Source: Hyphomicrobiales bacterium
Lineage (GTDB): Bacteria > Pseudomonadota > Alphaproteobacteria > Rhizobiales > Xanthobacteraceae
DNA length: 64,000 bases
Assembly (NCBI GenBank): GCA_017305715.1
Contig: JAFKKG010000015.1
Coordinates: 62,001-126,000, forward strand
Direction: 5' to 3'
The position numbers were made by a program, and so were the translations under genes. This document shows positions 63,473-64,000 of the stretch, in pieces. The notes below the pieces were generated by a model. That model saw nothing but the letters and a program-made list of their open reading frames with translations. It did not search any database and was not told the DNA's origin. The stretch's first letter is position 1. Every line of letters starts with the position of its first letter.

Positions 63473-64000
63473 ATGGACGCCAAGAGCCCCAAAGACCTGC
63501 ATTATTACGAGCCGAAGAACGGCCACGGCCTCAAGCACGATCCCTTCAACGCCATCATCGCGCCGCGCCCGATCGGATGGATTTCGTCGCGGGACGGCAA
63601 GGGCAACGTCAATCTGGCGCCCTACAGCTTCTTCAACGCCTTTTGCTACAAGCCGCCGCTGATCGGCTTCTCCTCCACCACCTGGAAGGACAGCGTGGAG
63701 AACATCCAGGAGACGAAGGAATTCGTCTGGAATCTCGCCACCATGGACCTGGCGCAGCAGATGAACGCGACCGCGGCCCACGTCGCCCGCGACGTCAACG
63801 AGTTCAACATCGCCGGCCTCACCGCGGTCCCCGGCAAGCTCGTCAACGTGCCCCGCGTCGCCGAAAGCCCGGTCGCGTTCGAATGCCGGCTGACGCAGAT
63901 CATCCATTTGCAGGGCGCCAACGGCGACAAGGCGCAGGCCTGGCTGACGCTCGGCGAAGTGGTCGCCGTCCATATCGACAAGGCGATGATCGAGGACGGC
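63473..64000 (+). CDS. Flavin reductase-like domain protein (3' partial)
   Basis: The frame opens at an ATG at 63473 and runs off the window, giving 176 residues. The sequence has the flavin-reductase-like FMN-binding pattern NAIIAPRPIGWISSRDGKGN, APYSFFNAFCYKPPLIGFSS and EFVWNLATMDLAQQMNATA. Members bind FMN and act as reductases for two-component monooxygenases, or as FMN-dependent proteins of unknown role. It starts just after the repeat, with GAAAGAACCGG upstream as a weak ribosome-binding site. Confidence 0.85.
   Translation, partial: MDAKSPKDLHYYEPKNGHGLKHDPFNAIIAPRPIGWISSRDGKGNVNLAPYSFFNAFCYKPPLIGFSSTTWKDSVENIQETKEFVWNLATMDLAQQMNATAAHVARDVNEFNIAGLTAVPGKLVNVPRVAESPVAFECRLTQIIHLQGANGDKAQAWLTLGEVVAVHIDKAMIEDG

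Overview
The window is GC-rich, densely coded DNA from an alphaproteobacterium, most likely Bradyrhizobium or a close relative in the Nitrobacteraceae. This is inferred from the large set of catabolic genes and ABC importers, TadE/TadG pseudopilins, a DUF2778 protein, a CsbD stress protein, promoters of the alphaproteobacterial EcfG type (GGAAC-N16-xxTT), and dispersed palindromic repeats between genes. I saw no tRNA, rRNA, CRISPR array, insertion sequence, phage gene or origin. It reads as ordinary chromosome with accessory metabolism.

Layout. 1-8.7 kb: the end of a peptide-type ABC importer (binding protein, two permeases, one ATPase), then a CoA-thioester pathway (MaoC hydratase, two acyl-CoA ligases, one SDR) and an orphan Fis-type DNA-binding domain. 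8.8-14.9 kb: a YeiH-like membrane protein, small hypotheticals, an SDR with a divergent TetR gene facing a ferredoxin-P450 operon, and a Bug-type binding protein. 15-18.8 kb: a LacI regulator divergent from an SDR / VOC / carboxymuconolactone-decarboxylase-like / DOPA-dioxygenase-like operon. 19-20.8 kb: a DUF2778 protein, a small partner and a VOC protein. 20.9-27.6 kb: a long minus-strand unit with a SsuABC/TauABC-like importer that has two permeases, a NodB-fold protein, an FAH-family protein and a MetE-C-like zinc protein, next to a GntR/FCD regulator. 27.7-31.7 kb: MarR with enoyl-CoA hydratase, a GMC oxidoreductase, and convergent hemE. 31.9-34.3 kb: tadE-tadG-pilZ.

34.7-46.4 kb holds a LysR regulator and a run of stress-related genes (small proteins, catalase HPII, CsbD) with four promoter-like EcfG elements, interspersed with slyX, trhO, a gamma-glutamyltransferase, an FAD oxidoreductase without a normal start codon, an FKBP isomerase and a 2-hydroxyacid dehydrogenase. 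46.4-50.3 kb: a His-rich cupin, two secreted-type hydrolases, and a VOC protein. 50.4-54.6 kb: a Pro/Ser-rich outer-membrane barrel with a FecR-domain protein, a PMT-type glycosyltransferase and an OmpA-like protein. 55.2-58.2 kb: a small membrane protein, a YcaQ-like DNA glycosylase and an MFS transporter. 58.4-63.4 kb: an RND efflux operon ending in its own TetR gene, with a 34-bp operator over the promoter. A flavin-reductase-like gene runs off the right edge.

The most useful new observations are regulatory: matched operators for the TetR, LacI, MarR and RND-TetR systems, an EcfG-like cluster, and a perfect CRP-type palindrome. The best candidate for an uncharacterised pathway is the 20.9-27.6 kb importer/MetE-like/FAH/NodB cluster. 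None of these was checked by database search.
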